Shown here one piece after another: positions 60,786 to 64,000 of a DNA stretch of 64,000 nucleotides; position 1 is the stretch's first letter; the number at the start of each line of letters is the position of its first letter. The notes under the pieces are model-generated. The model was not told the DNA's origin. It ran no database searches and was given only the letters and a program-made list of their open reading frames with translations. A program made the translations under genes and the position numbers. The stretch is from assembly GCA_016871445.1 (NCBI GenBank), contig VHDH01000002.1:1-64000 (forward strand). Reading direction: 5' to 3'. Source of the DNA: Verrucomicrobiota bacterium. GTDB lineage: Bacteria > Verrucomicrobiota > Verrucomicrobiia > Limisphaerales > SXTU01.

Positions 60786-61571
60786 CTAGCCCAAGTTTTC
60801 GTAAAGCTTTGCCATGCGGCGCGCGTGTTCATCATAAGCCGCCTCGAACAACTCAGTGGCCTTTGCAGCTCCAGCCACGGCTCCTGCGGTGAGCACCTTC
60901 GGCGGCTGACCCGCCTGCGTGAGCCGCGCGGCAACCTCGGCTTTGAGTGCGTTGACCAGCGCGCAACCGCCGATGGTCGAGCCGGGTGCGACCGGTGTGT
61001 CCAATCCAGGCACGCGCACCATCGCGTCGCCCGCGGGTGCGCCCGTGTCGAGCACGAGATCGGCGAAGTCCTGAAGCTTCTTTCCGCCCGGGTGCCGACT
61101 GGTGCTCGCCTTGCTGTGCGCGCGGCTGATGATGGCAACGACTTTCACCCCGCGCTTCCGAAACTGCTCCGCCATCTCGATGGACACAACGTTGCAGCCA
61201 GACGAGGACGCTACGAGCGCACAATCCTGCGCGGACAAATCGAAGTTACGTAGGATGCGCTCGGCGAGGCCGGGGACATTTTCGAGGAACATCGCCTGCC
61301 GCTGGCCGTTCGCGCCAACGACGAGATTGTGGAAGGACAGGGACAACTCGACGATGGGGTTGAAACCCGGGAACGACCCATAGCGCGGCCACATCTCCTC
61401 GACGAGGATGCGGCTGTGGCCTGAGCCAAACAGGTGTACCATCCGGCCCGCAAGAATGGTCTGCGAGAACCAGCTTGCCGCCTGCTCGAGGGCAGGGGCC
61501 TGACGCTCCACCACTTCGAGCAGGGCGCGGCAGTGCTGGAGATAATCGGCGGTTAAAGATGGCATCGGCAT
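60786..61571 (-). CDS. SIS-domain sugar-phosphate isomerase-like protein (UPF0309-like)
   Basis: 261 residues. The sugar isomerase fold shows VHLFGSGHSRILVEEM near residues 45-60 and CALVASSSGCNVVSIEMAEQFRKRG with the nucleotide/sugar-phosphate loop SSSG. ISRAHSKASTSRHP then KLQDFADLVLDTGAPAGDA closes the domain. It is close to the single-SIS-domain proteins of unknown substrate, not GlmS or GmhA. The start is ATG at 61571, two codons before a second ATG. It probably heads a three-gene unit with the MetE-like and MBL genes. Confidence 0.85.
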   Translation of the reverse strand: MPMPSLTADYLQHCRALLEVVERQAPALEQAASWFSQTILAGRMVHLFGSGHSRILVEEMWPRYGSFPGFNPIVELSLSFHNLVVGANGQRQAMFLENVPGLAERILRNFDLSAQDCALVASSSGCNVVSIEMAEQFRKRGVKVVAIISRAHSKASTSRHPGGKKLQDFADLVLDTGAPAGDAMVRVPGLDTPVAPGSTIGGCALVNALKAEVAARLTQAGQPPKVLTAGAVAGAAKATELFEAAYDEHARRMAKLYENLG

Positions 61572-61790
61572 TACGAGGACTAGTCATAGCAGGCCAGACC
61601 GTCAGCTGAATAGCTCAGAAGACCTTTCAGCAGGGAGAAAACGCTCTCCTCGCCGCCCTATTCCGCACCTCCATCAGCGCTCTGGGCAAACAAATCTGCG
61701 GATTTTATTGCCATTTTAGGCGGCATTTTTGCTATTGCTTGGATTTGGCTGGCCGGTATGTTGTCGCGCTCTATCTGATAGCCATTTAGC

Positions 61791-62033
61791 ATGAATCCTG
61801 AACTTGTTCGCAAAGCCATCGAAAAGGTCGGCAACCCTAACGTGCTGACCAACCTCGTCTCACGCCGTGTGCGCCAGCTCAATTCCGGCAATCGCCCACT
61901 GCTGGTCCTGCCGCCCACCACCGGCGCGGCGGATATTGCACTGCACGAACTGGTCGAGGACAAAATGCTATGGGACGCACCCGAGACGCCCGAGGCGGCG
62001 GAACCGCCCCGCAAGAAGCGCCGCAAGAACTGA
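61791..62033 (+). CDS. rpoZ: RNA polymerase omega subunit
   Basis: Small 80-residue protein that assists RNA polymerase assembly. It has the omega pattern: LVRKAIEKVGNPNVLTNLVSRR near the N-terminus (residues 5-26), RVRQLNSGNRPLL, and ALHELVEDKM where canonical omega has ALREIAEGKI. A Lys/Arg-rich tail ends it. It is divergent from the E. coli protein but typical for this phylum. It begins at ATG 61791 and lies 62 bases before smpB, so the two may be cotranscribed. Confidence 0.82.
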   Translation: MNPELVRKAIEKVGNPNVLTNLVSRRVRQLNSGNRPLLVLPPTTGAADIALHELVEDKMLWDAPETPEAAEPPRKKRRKN

Positions 62034-62095
62034 GCCGCGGCGGCTGACCCTTTCCGCGCCCGCCAGAAGGTTCCCCCTTCTGGCTGTTTTCGTTT

Positions 62096-62551
62096 ATGGC
62101 CGACATTGTCTCCAACTCGAAGGCACGCCGCGACTACCACATCCTTGAGACCTACGAGGCCGGGCTGGTGCTGCGCGGCACCGAGGTGAAGGCCATCCGC
62201 GCCGGCCATGTGCAGATCAGCGACGCCTTCGCTCGCATTGACCGCGGCGAGGCTTGGCTACACAACGCGCACATTGACGAATATTCTCACGGCAACCGCG
62301 AAAACCACGTTCCTAAAGCCGCGCGCAAGTTGCTCCTCCACCAGTCTGAGCTCCGGAAACTACACGAGGCCACGGCCGTGAAGGGCAATCAACTAGTGCC
62401 GCTGTCCTTCTACTGGAAGAATGGTCGGGTGAAAGTCGCCCTAGCCGTCGGCAAATCCAAGGCGCAGTTCGACAAGCGCGAGGACATCAAGCGTCGGGAC
62501 GCCGATCGCGAAATGAAACGCGCGACGATGCAACGGATGAAGGGTCGGTGA
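62096..62551 (+). CDS. smpB: SsrA-binding protein SmpB
   Basis: tmRNA-binding protein needed for trans-translation of stalled ribosomes. At 151 residues it is normal length. Motifs: NSKARRDYHILETYEAGLVLRGTE (read in parts as DYHI and YEAGLVLRGTEVKAIR), the KLLLH strand, and KVALAVGKSKAQFDKREDIKRRD near the end with the basic tail. The start is ATG 62096. No tmRNA gene (ssrA) is recognisable in the bases that follow, where only 20 bases separate it from the next, convergent, gene. Confidence 0.96.
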   Translation: MADIVSNSKARRDYHILETYEAGLVLRGTEVKAIRAGHVQISDAFARIDRGEAWLHNAHIDEYSHGNRENHVPKAARKLLLHQSELRKLHEATAVKGNQLVPLSFYWKNGRVKVALAVGKSKAQFDKREDIKRRDADREMKRATMQRMKGR

Positions 62552-62571
62552 AAGCGCCCTGAGTCAGCTGC

Positions 62572-64000
62572 TTACACCACTTCCACCGGGCACTTGGGAA
62601 TCGCATCGAGAAACGCTTGACCATAGCGTTTGTTAAGCACGCGGTTGTCGAGCACCACTACGATGCCGGCATCGGTCTTGGTGCGGATGAGACGACCCAC
62701 GCCCTGGCGGAATTTTAGAATAGCCTCGGGCAAACTGAACTCGCTAAAGGCATTTCCCCCACGCGCCTCGATGGCTTCAATACGCGCCTCGATCAGCGGG
62801 TGGTCCGGCACAGCAAAGGGCAAACGAGTAATGATGACGTTGGAAAGTGCCTCGCCGGGCACATCCACGCCCTGCCAGAAGCTATCGGTGCCGAAAAGCA
62901 CGCTGTCCACGTCATCTTTGAATTTCTCCAGCATGGTTGAGCGCGGCGTGCCGGTGCCTTGAATGAAGCATTCCACACCCAATTTCTGGAAGAACGGTTG
63001 CATCCGCTCGCCCAACTCCTGCATGAGCTTGTAGTTGGTGAAGAGGACAAAGGCCTTGCCATGCGTTTGCCGGATGAAGTGCTCAATCCAGTGCTCCAAG
63101 GCTTCGCGATAGCCGGCGTCGCGTGGATCGGGCATCTTATTGGCGACATAAACTTTCATTTGCCGCTCATAATCGAAGGGCGAACCGAGTTGGACGGCTG
63201 TAGCTGATTCTGCACCGATGCGGCGAATGAAGTAACTCAGGCCAGGAGCAGGGACGGACTTTTGCGTATTGCGTGAGGCGGGTTGCGGGTTTTCAGGCTC
63301 AGAGCAAGGGGCGCGCGATACGCTCGTTCCCAAAGTGGCGCTTGTCATGACGACGCTGGTTTCGCTCTCAAAAAGCCGCCGCCGCAGGTAGTCCGCTACG
63401 TCCACCGGCGCGGCATTGAGCGAGAGGTTGCGCTGTGACTTGCCGCCGCGCTCAACCCAATAAACATAGTCTTGCCCTTCCTGGCTCAGAAAAGCCGCGA
63501 TAGCTTGACGCAGTTCCAACAAGCGGCGATTACATTCCATCAACTCCTGCCCTGTGTCCGAATCTTCGGAGCTCTTAATAAGTTCGCTCACCGACTCGCG
63601 CAGCCGCTGAATGGGCAGTGTGACGTTATCCTTGACCAAATCAGCTTGGCGAATGCGGAGTTCCTTCCAGTCCCGGCGCGAACCTTCACCGGAGCCGAAG
63701 CGAGTGCGAGACTCCGAATCCCGATTCCGCGCATTCAACGCGTCGCAGGCTTCCTCGACCTGCTGAAAAAACTTTTCTGATTCGCCGAGTAGTTGATCCA
63801 CAAGCGTCACCGCTTTGCCCTGCCGCAACGTCGCCAGCAGGCCCTTGCCGGACTTGGGATTCCACAGCCGTCCAAGGGCGAAGCGGAGCTGGCCGCTCGA
63901 AACGCTCAGGCCCACGTGCTTGGCCGCGACATTTTCTACCGTGTGCGCTTCGTCAAAGATGAGGAAGTCGTTCTTAAAAAGGATGCCGCCCTCCTGCTCC
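62572..64000 (-). CDS. dinG: DinG-like superfamily 2 DNA helicase (C-terminal part; continues beyond window)
   Basis: ATP-dependent helicase of the DinG/XPD group. The window holds the last 476 codons. The DEAH box appears near the edge (FDEAHTVEN, about 63941-63958), followed by an arch-like region, the VMTSATLG motif, then FVLFTNYKLMQELGERM, LFGTDSFWQGVDVPGEAL and the motif VI segment LKFRQGVGRLIRTKTDAG. After the TSATL motif about 25 extra residues are inserted (SRAPCSEPENPQPASRNTQKS), coming from low-complexity DNA at about 63255-63310. Whether the upstream part has an iron-sulfur cluster domain cannot be seen. Confidence 0.9.
   Translation of the reverse strand, partial: EQEGGILFKNDFLIFDEAHTVENVAAKHVGLSVSSGQLRFALGRLWNPKSGKGLLATLRQGKAVTLVDQLLGESEKFFQQVEEACDALNARNRDSESRTRFGSGEGSRRDWKELRIRQADLVKDNVTLPIQRLRESVSELIKSSEDSDTGQELMECNRRLLELRQAIAAFLSQEGQDYVYWVERGGKSQRNLSLNAAPVDVADYLRRRLFESETSVVMTSATLGTSVSRAPCSEPENPQPASRNTQKSVPAPGLSYFIRRIGAESATAVQLGSPFDYERQMKVYVANKMPDPRDAGYREALEHWIEHFIRQTHGKAFVLFTNYKLMQELGERMQPFFQKLGVECFIQGTGTPRSTMLEKFKDDVDSVLFGTDSFWQGVDVPGEALSNVIITRLPFAVPDHPLIEARIEAIEARGGNAFSEFSLPEAILKFRQGVGRLIRTKTDAGIVVVLDNRVLNKRYGQAFLDAIPKCPVEVV

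Noticed and set aside
1-64000. tRNA, rRNA, CRISPR, insertion sequence or prophage signatures
   Set aside because: Intergenic regions were read on both strands; no cloverleaf, regularly spaced repeats, transposase or integrase was recognised. A covariance-model scan would be decisive for small RNAs.

Overview
The window looks like chromosome from a Verrucomicrobiota member, probably of the Pedosphaera/Limisphaerales type. This is inferred from gene content: Verru_Chthon-type pseudopilin genes, stand-alone prepilin proteins of the H-X9-DG type, a DUF1501 / PPC / DUF1549-DUF1553 / cytochrome-WD40 cluster, a lamin-tail CotH protein, GC-rich DNA, weak Shine-Dalgarno use and frequent GTG/TTG starts. 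I saw no rRNA, tRNA, insertion sequence, CRISPR array or prophage.

Layout. 1-5290 (minus) is the rod-shape operon mreB-mreC-mreD-mrdA-rodA, with rodA cut by the window edge. 5394-8048 (minus) holds a PhoD-like lipoprotein and a GntP permease. 8344-9657 (plus) is a PQQ-type beta-propeller. 9690-15553 (minus) carries ftsH, a RodZ-like gene, rimO, pgsA and pgpA. A secreted CotH protein (minus) diverges from an MNIO/DUF692 enzyme and its overlapping partner, whose 3' end appears frameshifted. rpsB-tsf (plus) ends in a strong hairpin terminator, followed by a lone pilin-like gene (minus) and tilS (plus). 24639-33108 is the DUF1501 cluster. Next come another pilin-like gene, a terpene-cyclase-fold protein and a VWA membrane protein.

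38235-56383 (minus) is the most distinctive part. A BrnT/BrnA-like toxin-antitoxin pair comes first. It is followed by six tightly coupled pseudopilin-type genes, four of them like the Verru_Chthon cassette, and then a 2894-residue modular subtilase. Several joints are ATGA overlaps or gaps of a few bases. The simplest reading is a pseudopilus or export apparatus made together with a huge envelope-associated or secreted protease, but that link is inference.

56666-64000 has an MsbA-like ABC exporter, a SIS / core-MetE-like / metallo-beta-lactamase-fold set, rpoZ-smpB, and a DinG-like helicase that runs off the end.

A recurring oddity is short, low-complexity, intergenic-style repeat sequence read through in frame inside real genes: the leaders of three pseudopilin-type genes, the linker of rimO, a loop of the DinG-like helicase, and possibly the ABC exporter linker.
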